A DNA stretch of 50,728 bases from Paenibacillaceae bacterium (GCA_015057715.1 SVDS01000019.1:1-50728); one strand, 5' to 3'; positions 33,975 through 43,915 are shown, counted from the first letter of the stretch. Numbers and translations are program-made. The notes: generated by a model not told the origin, from the letters alone.

Positions 33975-35964
33975 TGACAACAGAACAATCCGTGTTGCAT
34001 TCGTTGGTAATCCCAACTGCGGGAAGACAACTCTGTTTAATGCTTTTACCGGTGCAAGGCTGAAAGTGGCAAACTGGCCGGGTGTTACGGTGGAGCGCGT
34101 GGAAGGGGAGACCATCTACAAAGGCCAGACCATTCGCGTGATTGATACACCGGGAATTTACAGCCTGACCAGCTACACCATAGAAGAGATTGTTACAAGA
34201 AAGTGTCTGGAAGATGAATCCGTTGACGTGATTATTAACGTTGTGGATGCTTCCTCTCTGGAGCGGAATTTATATTTGACGCTTCAGCTTCTGGAATTAA
34301 AAAAGCCGGTGATTCTGGCTCTTAATATGATGGATATAGTAGAAGACAGGGGGATGGAGATTGATCTTCACCGCCTTCCTGAAATGCTTGGGAATATACC
34401 TGTAGTACCGGTTTCAGCCAGAAAGCGGACTGGTCTTGACGTTCTCATGCATGCAGTGGTTCATCATTACGAGGAAGGACCTCAGGGAGTGGTGGTTACG
34501 TACACACCACGAATTGAAAATAAGATATCCAAAGTGGAGACAGTGCTGAAAGCCCATTATGGAAAGCTTAAAAATCTGCGGTGGCATGCCATCAAGTTTC
34601 TGGAATATGATGAAGAGGTAGCAAATGATCATCCGGTTGATTTAAGCAATATTATTGATCATAATTTTGAAAAAGAGATTATAAATGAGAAATACGATTA
34701 TATAGAAGGAGTGATTCACGAATGCCTGGTTAACAAAGATCAGAAGGCGGCAATGACGGATAAGATTGACGCTTATCTGACCCATCCTTTCTGGGGAGTT
34801 CCTTTGTTTCTTGGTATTATGGCCCTTGTGTTTTTCCTGACATTCACCGTGGGAGATTTCCTGAAGGGATATTTTGAAATTGCACTGGATCATCTATCGT
34901 CGTTTATGTATCAGATGATGACGGGGATTCATGCAGCGGACTGGATTACTTCCCTGGTAGTGGATGGAATTGTTGCAGGTGTAGGAGGAATCCTTACTTT
35001 TCTCCCCAATATTTTCATTCTGTTTCTTGCCCTGGCTTTTTTGGAAGACAGTGGTTATATGGCGAGAGTTGCTTATGTAATGAATGAGATAATGGGAAGG
35101 GTGGGACTTTCCGGCAAGGCGTTTCTTCCCATGCTTTTAGGGTTTGGCTGTACGGTGCCGGCTGTAATGGCAGCGAGAGCGCTGCCCAGTGAAAGGGACA
35201 GGAGAAGGACAATACTCATCACACCGTTTATGTCCTGTTCTGCCAGACTGCCTATTTACGTTTTGTTTTCAGAGATGTTTTTTCCGAATCACGCGCTGAT
35301 TGCAGCTTATTCTTTATATGTTATCGGACTTATGGTTGCGATTTTGATTGCCCATGTGACTCATAAGATGATAAAATCACAGGAAGAGGATACACTTTTA
35401 ATTGAACTGCCGGAATATAAGACACCCAATGGAAGAACAGTTGCAATATATGTGTGGGATAAAGTGAAAGATTACCTTGGAAAAGCAGGTACAACCATAT
35501 TTCTGGCCTCTATCGTATTGTGGTTTGTACTCAATACAGGGTTTCATGGGTTTGTCACAGATGTATCACAAAGCTTTGCAGCCATGATTGGCAAAGTTTT
35601 AATTCCTGTGCTTACTCCTGCGGGACTGGGTGACTGGAGAATTGCGGTAGCACTTATTTCCGGACTTTCTGCAAAGGAAGTGGTGGTTTCCAGTTTTTCC
35701 GTATTATTTGGAATCAGCAATATTAATTCGGCAGCAGGAATGGTTGAGTTATCAGGCTTGCTGGGCAACGTGGGGTTTGGCGGAGTGAATGCATATGCGC
35801 TGATGATCTTCTGCCTGCTTTATTCCCCATGTATCGCTGCGGTTGCCACCATAAAGAAAGAAACCGGATCACTGAGATGGACACTTGGTATGGTGCTGTT
35901 TCAGCTGGCGGTTGCCTGGTTCTTTGCTGTTGTGGTGTACCAGATTGGAAGTTTGATTTTTTAA
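33967..35964 (+). CDS. feoB: Ferrous iron transporter FeoB
   Basis: 665 aa. The N-terminal G domain has G1 GNPNCGKTTLF, G3 DTPGIYSL and G4 NMMD. A GDI/helical part (about 170-265) follows, and the membrane part from about 275 has two gate repeats with conserved Cys in GFGCTVPA and SCSARLP. It takes up Fe(II) under anoxic conditions. It is near the short end of the family length but has all regions. The control region upstream has a Fur-like box. Confidence 0.96.
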   Translation: MSDDNRTIRVAFVGNPNCGKTTLFNAFTGARLKVANWPGVTVERVEGETIYKGQTIRVIDTPGIYSLTSYTIEEIVTRKCLEDESVDVIINVVDASSLERNLYLTLQLLELKKPVILALNMMDIVEDRGMEIDLHRLPEMLGNIPVVPVSARKRTGLDVLMHAVVHHYEEGPQGVVVTYTPRIENKISKVETVLKAHYGKLKNLRWHAIKFLEYDEEVANDHPVDLSNIIDHNFEKEIINEKYDYIEGVIHECLVNKDQKAAMTDKIDAYLTHPFWGVPLFLGIMALVFFLTFTVGDFLKGYFEIALDHLSSFMYQMMTGIHAADWITSLVVDGIVAGVGGILTFLPNIFILFLALAFLEDSGYMARVAYVMNEIMGRVGLSGKAFLPMLLGFGCTVPAVMAARALPSERDRRRTILITPFMSCSARLPIYVLFSEMFFPNHALIAAYSLYVIGLMVAILIAHVTHKMIKSQEEDTLLIELPEYKTPNGRTVAIYVWDKVKDYLGKAGTTIFLASIVLWFVLNTGFHGFVTDVSQSFAAMIGKVLIPVLTPAGLGDWRIAVALISGLSAKEVVVSSFSVLFGISNINSAAGMVELSGLLGNVGFGGVNAYALMIFCLLYSPCIAAVATIKKETGSLRWTLGMVLFQLAVAWFFAVVVYQIGSLIF

Positions 35965-35983
35965 TTGGATAGAGGATAAGCTG

Positions 35984-36763
35984 ATGAATGATAAACTGCT
36001 TGTGGAAACTGCTGTTCTGGCAGGTGAGATTATGTTGATAAGTGGTGCGGAGATCTTTCGTGTGGAAGATACCATTGACCATATTTTAAGAAAAGCAGGC
36101 CGGAATACGGCTGAAGCCATCGTATTTTCCACAGGCATTTTTGCATCCTTAAACGATCCGTCCATAGAGGCGATTACAGTGGCAAGAAGGGTGACGGTCA
36201 GAAATACCAATTTAAACCGGGTTTATCTGGTCAATGATGTATCAAGAAAGCTTTGCGCAGACCTTATGACGGTGGAAGAAGCATTTGAGCGGCTGAAAGA
36301 AATACGAAAGACGGTTCAGTTTCATAAGAGGCTTAAGGATATGGGCTTTATGGGAGTGGCGGTATTTTTTACACTGCTTCTTGGTGGTAACGCAAGAGAC
36401 TGTGTGGCAGCTGCCGTAACTGGAGCTGTGCTGGCAGTGGCGATGGAGATTTCTCAAAAGATCCGTTTAAATGATTTCTGTGCCAATGCATTTTGCGCCT
36501 TCTTAATTGCTTTGACCACTCTTTTTCTGGAGAGATGGGGTTTGCCTGGAATTAAAAGTGATATTATTATAATTGGTGCCATTATGCCGTTAGTGCCGGG
36601 AGTAATCTTTACCACAGCGATCCGCGATACGTTAAATGGGGATTATGCATCAGGTACGGCAAGAATTGTGGAAGCTGTAGTGATTGCCCTTGCAGTAGCG
36701 GCAGGAGTGGGAGCTGGTATGGGACTGTATCAGTGGCTGGCCGGGGGGTATTTTATATGGTGA
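35984..36763 (+). CDS. Threonine/serine exporter, ThrE N-terminal half
   Basis: 259 aa. A soluble N-terminal part with the ThrE signature AGEIMLISGAEIFRVEDTI is followed by about five membrane helices from residue 115, ending in GAGMGLYQWL. It represents one half of ThrE-type amino-acid exporters, which many Firmicutes encode as two genes. It starts 20 nt after feoB and overlaps the second half by 7 nt. Confidence 0.88.
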   Translation: MNDKLLVETAVLAGEIMLISGAEIFRVEDTIDHILRKAGRNTAEAIVFSTGIFASLNDPSIEAITVARRVTVRNTNLNRVYLVNDVSRKLCADLMTVEEAFERLKEIRKTVQFHKRLKDMGFMGVAVFFTLLLGGNARDCVAAAVTGAVLAVAMEISQKIRLNDFCANAFCAFLIALTTLFLERWGLPGIKSDIIIIGAIMPLVPGVIFTTAIRDTLNGDYASGTARIVEAVVIALAVAAGVGAGMGLYQWLAGGYFIW

Positions 36764-37176
36764 TTCAGACAGTTGGAGCATTTCTTGCAGTGATCAGCTT
36801 TTCTCTGATACTGGAACTTCCGAAAAAGTATCTGATACTTTCAGGAACAATCGGTGCAGTGGGCTGGCTGGTATACCTTCTTGTACAAGCCGCAGCCGGA
36901 TCGGTCATAGCTGCGGCTTTTTTATCCACGCTTTTGGTAGCGCTGTTCAGTCATATTGCTGCAAGAGTGTGTAAAGCACCTGTTACGGTGTTTTTAGTGG
37001 CAGGAATCCTGCCTTCCGTGCCTGGTGCTTCTATATACCGAAGCGTGTCCTATGTAATCAGTAATGACCCGGTGCTTTCCAGCCATTATCTGGTGGAGAC
37101 ACTTCAGGTTTCCGGTGCCATTGCCATGGCAATTTTTATTATGGATTCATTGTTCCGATTGGGAAAGAGGAAGTAA
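36757..37176 (+). CDS. Threonine/serine exporter, ThrE C-terminal half (ThrE_2)
   Basis: About 139 aa with four to five membrane helices. It contains AARVCKAPVTVFLVAGILP followed by the Pro/Gly segment VPGASIYRS, typical of the ThrE_2 half. ATG 36757 lies about nine bases after a G6 run and overlaps the previous stop. Its 3' end overlaps the 3' end of the convergent DUF5688-like gene by 38 nt. Confidence 0.86.
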   Translation: MVIQTVGAFLAVISFSLILELPKKYLILSGTIGAVGWLVYLLVQAAAGSVIAAAFLSTLLVALFSHIAARVCKAPVTVFLVAGILPSVPGASIYRSVSYVISNDPVLSSHYLVETLQVSGAIAMAIFIMDSLFRLGKRK

Positions 37177-38104
37177 AAGCAACAGACAGGTGGTTCTTTG
37201 ATCTGGAATAGTGATAGATATGGTTGGAGAGGCGGTCTTCCTGAGGAACCTCCTCCTGATTGATTGAGAATACGGTTTCCGCCAGCTCTTCATAGGATAT
37301 ATGATTGCTGTGCGGGATTAGCAAGACTTCGTGAATGCTGGAAGGCAGAATGATTAGATCACCTTCCATGCTATCTGCGAAGTCTTTTAATATGCCTTCA
37401 TAGAACATACAGGCAGCTCCGTGGACACCGTAGGGATTAGTGAGGACATACATGGGAGGGAACAGGGGAGAGGGGTCAAATAAACTGAACCAGTCTTCCT
37501 CTTTTATTTCCGTGTCTGAAGATTTTCTTGCGATTTCTTTTATTACCTCCATAAGGGAACTGATCTGTGCAGGAAATAAGTCTGGTGTGTTTAATTTTGC
37601 ATACTGAAATAAATCTTCGGTGGATAAGTTCCATAGTTTCTGATGGGAATTGTGGATAATGGCTGTGAGAAGCTGGTCATCTTTCTTGTTTAAAGACAGA
37701 CAGAAGATCAGTGATAAATCCAGATCTGGTAATGATATGTGGGGGAGATCGGTTAGAAGGTTACGGTTAGCCGGTTCATTGATCAGGCGGAAGACGATAC
37801 GGTCTGTTAAAGGGCTTTCTGAGTGTAGTTCTTCTATAAAATTATCATCTGGCAAATGCTGTGTCTGATATAATTCCATAATGTCATCTACAACCTGGGG
37901 AAATGATTTTCCTTTTTTATAAGTGTCATAAAAAGTCTGAAGATAAATGGCCGGAGCCGTATGTTCCTGTGGCCTGCTGATGCAGATACCGTCAAGGGTC
38001 AGTCCGTTGTTTTTTGTAATGCTTTGGAGTGTCAGATTGTAGCCAGAGCCAAAACGTTCTTCCAGTGATTCCTTTACTGCTTTTTGAAATTGTTCGTATA
38101 CCAT
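37139..38104 (-). CDS. DUF5688-like family protein
   Basis: 321 aa, cytosolic and without signal or membrane segments. The pattern of an N-terminal FQKAVKESLEERFG, a middle AIYLQTFYDTYKKGKSF and a late LTNPYGVHGAACMFYEGIL is that of the DUF5688 proteins common in Lachnospiraceae. The function is unknown. AAGGAGG precedes the ATG at 38104. The converging overlap with the ThrE half leaves no room for a terminator between them. Confidence 0.8.
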   Translation of the reverse strand: MVYEQFQKAVKESLEERFGSGYNLTLQSITKNNGLTLDGICISRPQEHTAPAIYLQTFYDTYKKGKSFPQVVDDIMELYQTQHLPDDNFIEELHSESPLTDRIVFRLINEPANRNLLTDLPHISLPDLDLSLIFCLSLNKKDDQLLTAIIHNSHQKLWNLSTEDLFQYAKLNTPDLFPAQISSLMEVIKEIARKSSDTEIKEEDWFSLFDPSPLFPPMYVLTNPYGVHGAACMFYEGILKDFADSMEGDLIILPSSIHEVLLIPHSNHISYEELAETVFSINQEEVPQEDRLSNHIYHYSRSKNHLSVAFTSSFPIGTMNP

Positions 38105-38377
38105 ATTGTATACCTCCTTAGATTTGATTTATGTAAATCGCATGATGCGAGATACAGCACAGTAGTTGAAAATTGGATTAGATATGATTACCAGATATGC
38201 AGATGGATAAGCAATAAAATCAAATCCATTATACATTAGTTGATAAAAAATGACAATATGTTTAGACATATTTGGAATTTTGTCGAAAAATCATTCAACT
38301 TAAAAAGATTGTATAATTACAAAATTGGAAAATGGTATTATTGTATACACTGAAAAGACGAATAAAGGGTGAGGACA
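38105..38377. other. Divergent intergenic region between DUF5688-like gene and MMPL
   Basis: 273 nt, A+T-rich. It holds a dyad TCGCATGATGCGA (38138-38150, extended by GTA...TAC to 38133-38155), 34 nt before the minus-strand start, and a TATAAT near 38309 without a convincing -35. No gene is seen. Confidence 0.4.
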
Positions 38378-40675
38378 GTGAAAACAAAAGAAAAAAATAA
38401 ACAGCTTCATGAAAGCAGGCCTAAGAAAAGACATTCGGGCCTTATTGAACTGATCGTTAAGAACGGCAGACGAATTGAAAAACTCTTTGCGCTGGCAGTT
38501 ATTATATCTGCTGTCTGCGCCTGCTTTGTTCATGTTAATTATGATCTGAGCGAATATCTTCCCGACTGGGCCCCGGCGAAAAAGGGCCTTAATGTAATGG
38601 AAGAAGAATTTGGATATCCAGGAACGGCAAGGGTGATGGTTGGCCCTGTTACTCTATATGAAGCGAAGGCCTATAAGGACCGGATTGCAGATATAGACGG
38701 TGTGGATATGGTGATGTGGGCAGATACCACCACCGATGTTTATAAAGCCAACATATTTATTAATTACGATGATATCCAGGATTACTATAAGGACAATTAT
38801 GCTGTTATGGATATCATTTTTAAAGAAGGGGATTCCAGCAGTCTCACCAAGTCTGCAATCAGCCAGATGCAGAAGATGACAGGCGACAAAGGCTATTTCA
38901 TGGGATCGGCGGTTCAGAACAAATCATTAAATGAGACCCTTACCAGAGAGATCAGTATTGCCATGGCTATGGGAGTCGTAATGATTGCACTGGTATTGTG
39001 CGCAACAACGACTTCATGGTTTGAACCATTTCTCTTCCTGATGATTATGGGAATTGCAATCATCATTAATATGGGAACCAACTTAATGATTGGAACCATT
39101 TCATTTATCACGTTCAGTGTGGCTGCTATCTTACAGCTGGCAGTAGCCATGGATTATTCAGTTTTCCTTCTGGACAGTTTTACAAAGGAGCGGGAAAAAG
39201 GAGACGATCCGGTAACGGCAATCACCAATGCTCTTCACAAATCCATACCGTCCATACTCGCAAGTGGCGCAACAACCATTATCGGCTTTCTTGTTCTGAT
39301 GCTGATGCGTTTTTCTATTGGATACGATTTGGGATTTGTTCTGGCAAAGGGAATTGTAATCAGTCTTGCAACGGTTCTGTTTTTAATGCCTTCTCTCTTG
39401 CTTCGTTGGGGAGACAGAATTAAAAAGACAGAACATCGTTCTTTTATGCCATCCTTCCACGGACTTGGAATTCTTGTACATAAAGTGCGTTATGGTGTTC
39501 TGACTGCAATCGCACTTCTGGTCATACCGGCTTTTATAGCTCAGAACATGAATGCATTTACATTTGGTAACGGTGCATTAGGATCCAGTCCGGGTACCCG
39601 TGTATATTACGATGAACAGCAGATTAACGGCCGTTTTGGGAAGAGTAATTTAATTCTTGCGGTTGTTCCCAATACCAATATGGTAACGGAAAAAAACTTG
39701 ACGGATGAACTGAAAGATTTAGACTATGTGAGATCTGCTACATCTCTGGCGGGCACTTTACCAGATGGGATACCGGAGAAGATCATACCGAAAAGCATTA
39801 CCAGCCTGCTGCATACAAAGAATTACAGCAGAATTATGATCTATGTAAAATCCTCTGATGAAAGTGATTTTGCGTTTCAATGTTCGGATGAGATCAGTAC
39901 CATTGTAAATAAGTATTATCCGGAAGGCGCTTATATCACAGGGGTAATCCCATCCACCCAGAATATCAAGACCATTATCACGGAAGATTATAACTTTGTA
40001 AATATTCTTTCCATATTGGGGGTTGGCCTGGTAGTTATGATTACGTTTAAGTCTCTGATTATACCTGTTGTTGTTTTAATTCCCATTGAAGTAGCTGTAT
40101 TTATCAATTTTGCAATTCCTTATTTTAAAGGAGAGGATATATTGTATCTTGGATATATTATTGTCAGCTGCCTTCAGCTGGGTGCTACGGTGGATTATTC
40201 CATTCTGATGACCAATAACTATATGGATATGAAGAAAAAATATCCGGAAAAGGCAAGGGCCATCAAGCACACTGTTTCCAAAAGTGCACTTTCTATCCTG
40301 ACTTCAGGGACTATTTTAACTATAGTTGGATACGGTTTATATTTTATCTCATCGGTATCTGCCATTGCAGGTCTTGGACATTTAATTGGCAGGGGCGCTT
40401 TTATCAGTGTAATTATGGTACTATTCCTGCTGCCGGTTCTTTTAACCCTGTCAGATCCAGTGTTGATGTGGGAGGAAGGAAAACGGCAAAAGATCGTTGC
40501 ATCTCATCAGGCTGTAATTGAAAAGAAAAAAGCGTTCAAAGCGAACAGAATCGAAAAAAAGAAAGCTTTACTGGAAGCAAAACAAACAAAAGACGTTAAA
40601 ACAGAAGGTGAACAGAAAATAGACACAGAAGATAAGAAGCAGAAACAGGAGGAAGTGAAAAACAATGAAAAGTAA
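38378..40675 (+). CDS. MMPL/RND-family exporter
   Basis: About 765 aa with two repeats, each of one helix, an extracellular domain, and five helices (first about 30-360, second about 375-700). Asp in AVAMDYSVFLLDSF and in GATVDYSILMTNNY are the proton-relay positions of the family. A Lys/Glu-rich cytosolic tail follows. The proteins export lipids or amphiphiles to the surface. GTG 38378 fits GGTGAGG; a GTG at 38369 lies inside that site. The next gene overlaps by 11 nt and encodes a secreted coiled-coil partner. Confidence 0.92.
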   Translation: MKTKEKNKQLHESRPKKRHSGLIELIVKNGRRIEKLFALAVIISAVCACFVHVNYDLSEYLPDWAPAKKGLNVMEEEFGYPGTARVMVGPVTLYEAKAYKDRIADIDGVDMVMWADTTTDVYKANIFINYDDIQDYYKDNYAVMDIIFKEGDSSSLTKSAISQMQKMTGDKGYFMGSAVQNKSLNETLTREISIAMAMGVVMIALVLCATTTSWFEPFLFLMIMGIAIIINMGTNLMIGTISFITFSVAAILQLAVAMDYSVFLLDSFTKEREKGDDPVTAITNALHKSIPSILASGATTIIGFLVLMLMRFSIGYDLGFVLAKGIVISLATVLFLMPSLLLRWGDRIKKTEHRSFMPSFHGLGILVHKVRYGVLTAIALLVIPAFIAQNMNAFTFGNGALGSSPGTRVYYDEQQINGRFGKSNLILAVVPNTNMVTEKNLTDELKDLDYVRSATSLAGTLPDGIPEKIIPKSITSLLHTKNYSRIMIYVKSSDESDFAFQCSDEISTIVNKYYPEGAYITGVIPSTQNIKTIITEDYNFVNILSILGVGLVVMITFKSLIIPVVVLIPIEVAVFINFAIPYFKGEDILYLGYIIVSCLQLGATVDYSILMTNNYMDMKKKYPEKARAIKHTVSKSALSILTSGTILTIVGYGLYFISSVSAIAGLGHLIGRGAFISVIMVLFLLPVLLTLSDPVLMWEEGKRQKIVASHQAVIEKKKAFKANRIEKKKALLEAKQTKDVKTEGEQKIDTEDKKQKQEEVKNNEK

Positions 40676-42782
40676 ATGGAGCGCAGCATATCGGCTGACA
40701 GCAGCGACACTCATCACTTCAATGATCAGTATTAATATGTCTGGAAATATTTACGCCGGACCGCCAGCTGTATCTGTAGACGAAACACTATATGTAAATC
40801 TGGACTATTACGGAAAAGAGACTGACAGCAGCGTGGTAAAAGGGGTCACATTAAATGGAATCCGTTCCTTTTCTGATTATGGAACTTATAAGGATATTAC
40901 CAATATGTCAAATTATGCCAAGCCTGCTGTTGACGGAGATACAGTTACCTGGCAGCTTCCGGAAGATGCAAAGGACCGTTTCTATTATGAATGCCAGTTA
41001 AATAACGGAGAAGTGGTACTTCCATGGGATTTTGATATTTCCTATAAATTAAATGGTATACCAAAAGAAGCCCAGGATCTTTTACATGCAGATGGGCTGG
41101 TAGAAATAGACGTTCACTGCATTCCCAATAAAAATGCCAATACATATTATCAGAACAACATGCTTTTACAGGTTGCTACAATGGTAGATATGGAAGATGT
41201 CAATTCCGTTGCAGCCCCCGGAGCACAGATCCAGTCCCTGGGTACCTATAAGGCTGTTCTTTTTGCAGCAGTTCCAGGTCAGGAAAAGACATTTCATATT
41301 GAAATAAGTTCCCATGATTTTGAATCCAGCGGAGTAATTATGATGATGGTTCCGGGAACTCTGGATCAGATCAGTGATATTGCTGATGTGAAAGAGGCAA
41401 AGGATACGTTTAAGGATTCAGCAGACGAGCTGCTTGATGGTATGAATGAAATGCTGGATACGCTGCACAATATCAGCAATGGTATGGATGTAACGAAAAA
41501 GGGACTGAGCCAGCTGCAGGGAGCAAGAGAAAACTTCGATGCATCAAAGGATGAAATAATCACAAAAACAGATGCAAGTATAGACAGTCTGGATGCTGCC
41601 AATCAGAAGATCAGCCAGCTTGCGCCGGATATTATGGCCAATAAGCAGGGACTTGATGATGTAAATAACAAAATGAATACTTTGGTGGAAACACTTCAGG
41701 ATTCCGGGGAAGATTTCTATAATTTATCTTCATCCTTAAGAGATTTAAAAGATTCCCTGGGGGATCTGCAAAGTGGCCTGGAGGAGTCTGATGCTGATCA
41801 GATTACAGGTGAGATTAAAGATATTGAGCAGCAGCTTGATGCGATTCAGAGCGTATTAAAGAAGCTTGGTTCAACTGCTTCTCCATCTCAGGCATTAAGT
41901 GAAGAAGATCTTAAACAACAGGCAGAGAGCATGCAGAAGCTTATGGGTGATATGAATGATGTGCTTGATGACCTGGAGTTTTCTTTGGGAAAAGATGCGG
42001 TAGACAAGCTGCGAACGCAGCTTCAGTCGGTAGCTGCTTCCGGTATGAGCAACCCCAATGCCACTGCACTGATTCAGACAGCAGCTGTATTATCCAAAAT
42101 CTTAAATTCCATGAATAACATTTTATCCAGTGTTCGTTACACAATATCTGGAATCGATGTTCAGGGAGGAGTAAAAGACAGTAAAGCAGTCGTAAGTAAG
42201 CTTGCATCTATTTCATACGACATTGATACCACCATTGGAGATGTGGTTAGTTTAAATAAAACAAAAAATGATAACAAAGCAGTTTTTGATTTGATGCTTG
42301 ATGATACAGCGGCTTCTGTAGAACAGATCAGTTCGTCAACCAATCAGGTGATTTCCCTGTTCCGCAGTGTTCAAAACACCGTGAAAAACAATCGGGCGGC
42401 GGTGGAAGGCGGTACAAAGGATACCTTAAACGGTTTGATAGATATTTTGGAAAAGGCGGCGGAAACTTCTACTACCACAAATAAGCTAAAAGGCGCCAAT
42501 GAGAGTATCAGAAACAGTCTGGATGAGAAACTGGATAAGATTGCTGACGATAGCAATCTGCTGGAAATGAATTTAGATGATAAGATGGTATCCTTTACAT
42601 CGGATAAGAACCAGACTCCTTCCAGTATCCAGATTATCTTAAGGTCACAGGAAATCTCAGAGGATGATGTAAATACCAATGCAGTTGATATTGAGCCGGC
42701 TCCTGTGGATGTGGGAGTATGGCAGCGGGTGAAGAATGTATTCGCAAAGATGTGGAATGCAGTTACGGGGATTTTTAGATAA
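40665..42782 (+). CDS. Secreted coiled-coil protein coupled to the MMPL exporter
   Basis: 705 aa. A signal peptide ends near SGNIYAG. A globular N-terminal part (about 33-235, with Tyr/Pro-rich beta sequence) precedes a long stretch of coiled-coil heptads (about 240-640; repeats of DSLDAAN, LQSGLEES, IEQQLDAIQ), and the C-terminus is short, basic and Trp-containing and may be amphipathic. No catalytic motif is seen. Its start is inside the exporter gene, so both are made together; it may form an outside extension of the exporter, as YhgE-like coils are thought to. A terminator follows. Confidence 0.75.
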   Translation: MKSKWSAAYRLTAATLITSMISINMSGNIYAGPPAVSVDETLYVNLDYYGKETDSSVVKGVTLNGIRSFSDYGTYKDITNMSNYAKPAVDGDTVTWQLPEDAKDRFYYECQLNNGEVVLPWDFDISYKLNGIPKEAQDLLHADGLVEIDVHCIPNKNANTYYQNNMLLQVATMVDMEDVNSVAAPGAQIQSLGTYKAVLFAAVPGQEKTFHIEISSHDFESSGVIMMMVPGTLDQISDIADVKEAKDTFKDSADELLDGMNEMLDTLHNISNGMDVTKKGLSQLQGARENFDASKDEIITKTDASIDSLDAANQKISQLAPDIMANKQGLDDVNNKMNTLVETLQDSGEDFYNLSSSLRDLKDSLGDLQSGLEESDADQITGEIKDIEQQLDAIQSVLKKLGSTASPSQALSEEDLKQQAESMQKLMGDMNDVLDDLEFSLGKDAVDKLRTQLQSVAASGMSNPNATALIQTAAVLSKILNSMNNILSSVRYTISGIDVQGGVKDSKAVVSKLASISYDIDTTIGDVVSLNKTKNDNKAVFDLMLDDTAASVEQISSSTNQVISLFRSVQNTVKNNRAAVEGGTKDTLNGLIDILEKAAETSTTTNKLKGANESIRNSLDEKLDKIADDSNLLEMNLDDKMVSFTSDKNQTPSSIQIILRSQEISEDDVNTNAVDIEPAPVDVGVWQRVKNVFAKMWNAVTGIFR

Positions 42783-42806
42783 GAGAATATAAGGAATATT
42801 ATAATG

Positions 42807-42847
42807 AAACGGGTGTAGATTGACGTGTTTAGTCTAACCCGTTTTTT
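42807..42847 (+). terminator. Terminator after the MMPL operon
   Basis: AAACGGGT pairs with ACCCGTTTT, followed by T. Confidence 0.8.
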
Positions 42848-42985
42848 GTATTTAGAAAGGAGAAAAATTAAAATAATATTATTATTTAGTTATGTTTTCC
42901 AGATGATACATAATATTAATTGTACTTAAAAAATAGATAGAATGATATATTTCACCCAACATATCTGTTTTTTTAAGGCAATATA

Positions 42986-42994
42986 TGGTATAAT
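42986..42994 (+). promoter_or_regulatory. Extended -10 of the small membrane gene
   Basis: TGGTATAAT is an extended -10 (TGnTATAAT); no clear -35. Confidence 0.45.
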
Positions 42995-43053
42995 TCAATC
43001 AGATATCCATTGAACCATAGCTTGATTATGATTTGTATCCTGGGGGAAAACAT

Positions 43054-43449
43054 ATGACTAATATTGTTGGGATTACAGTTTATGGAGTGTTATATTTAGT
43101 GGTTATGCTTCTGTTATTTGTGTTATTCTTTATAGGACGGGACTGGCTGATGCTCACCGGGTTGTCCGGCTTTTTAATTATGGGACTCATATTGTCCATA
43201 ACCGTAACCGGATATAATTATATCGATATGATACATAATAAGAATATGGTGGAAGTCAGCAGAACGGAATCAATTCCGGAGGTTGTTAAAGTAGGTAATA
43301 TATACAGGAGCAACTGGAAAACGGTTCAGATCGCGTATGGTCTACCTGGAACTCAAAAGGAGTATTATTCCGTAATGAGAAGCAGGAACGGACTATTTGT
43401 GATTGAGGGAGGGGTATTGCATACCAAAGGGGGAAGTGATTATAATTGA
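43054..43449 (+). CDS. Small membrane protein of unknown function
   Basis: About 131 aa. There are two hydrophobic segments (about 3-28 and 33-55) and a basic soluble tail (RSNWKTVQIAYGLPGTQKE). I recognise no family. ATG 43054 lies seven bases after GGGGGA. It stands alone between two terminator-like hairpins, at or just before the point where the sequence becomes A+T-rich. Confidence 0.65.
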   Translation: MTNIVGITVYGVLYLVVMLLLFVLFFIGRDWLMLTGLSGFLIMGLILSITVTGYNYIDMIHNKNMVEVSRTESIPEVVKVGNIYRSNWKTVQIAYGLPGTQKEYYSVMRSRNGLFVIEGGVLHTKGGSDYN

Positions 43450-43600
43450 ATAACTAACCAACTGATCAAGTTCTTCAAATATTGCAGAAACTAGTTTCGC
43501 AGGAGGGATTATTTTTGAAATATAGGAAGCTTACTGATGTAAAGTTAATAATGTAATATATATTTAAACGAGAATAACTGAATATATAAAGGTTTTCTGT

Positions 43601-43645
43601 AAAAAAGGCTTCTGAGATAAATAAAAATCATAGGAGCCTTTTTTA
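43601..43645. terminator. Terminator-like hairpin, both strands
   Basis: AAAAAAGGCTTCT pairs with AGGAGCCTTTTTT with one G/T-type mismatch. A and T runs on each side. Confidence 0.7.
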
Positions 43646-43802
43646 TATGTACTTATATTAATAGAACTAAAACAGAACTTCCACCTAAAAAATATTGACA
43701 ACAACTTTTATTCTTTAAATGAAATAGTGCTTGACTTTATTTTATAATATTGGAAGTTTATATTGTTTTATAAATGTGACATTCTTGCATTTGGGTTACG
43801 AG

Positions 43803-43883
43803 AACTGCGTTTCGCTTACAAATATTTACTTGTCAATTTACAAAGTTGCATCTCGCTTTACAAAACTGCGTCTTGCTCTACAA
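43803..43883 (+). repeat. Direct-repeat array (about 20 bp, four units) upstream of the XRE gene
   Basis: Three clear units share AACTGCGTYTYGCTYTACAA (43803-43821, 43844-43863, 43864-43883). A degenerate one (43822-43843) keeps only the terminal TACAA. TACAA recurs at steps of 22, 20 and 20 nt. It may be a regulator-binding array. Confidence 0.75.
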
Positions 43884-43915
43884 TTAAGTCGCAATATCCA
43901 AAATGCAATATATAG

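Noticed and set aside
43803-43883. Short CRISPR array
   Set aside because: Units are adjacent direct repeats of about 20 bp without unique spacers, diverge from each other, and no cas gene is in the window.
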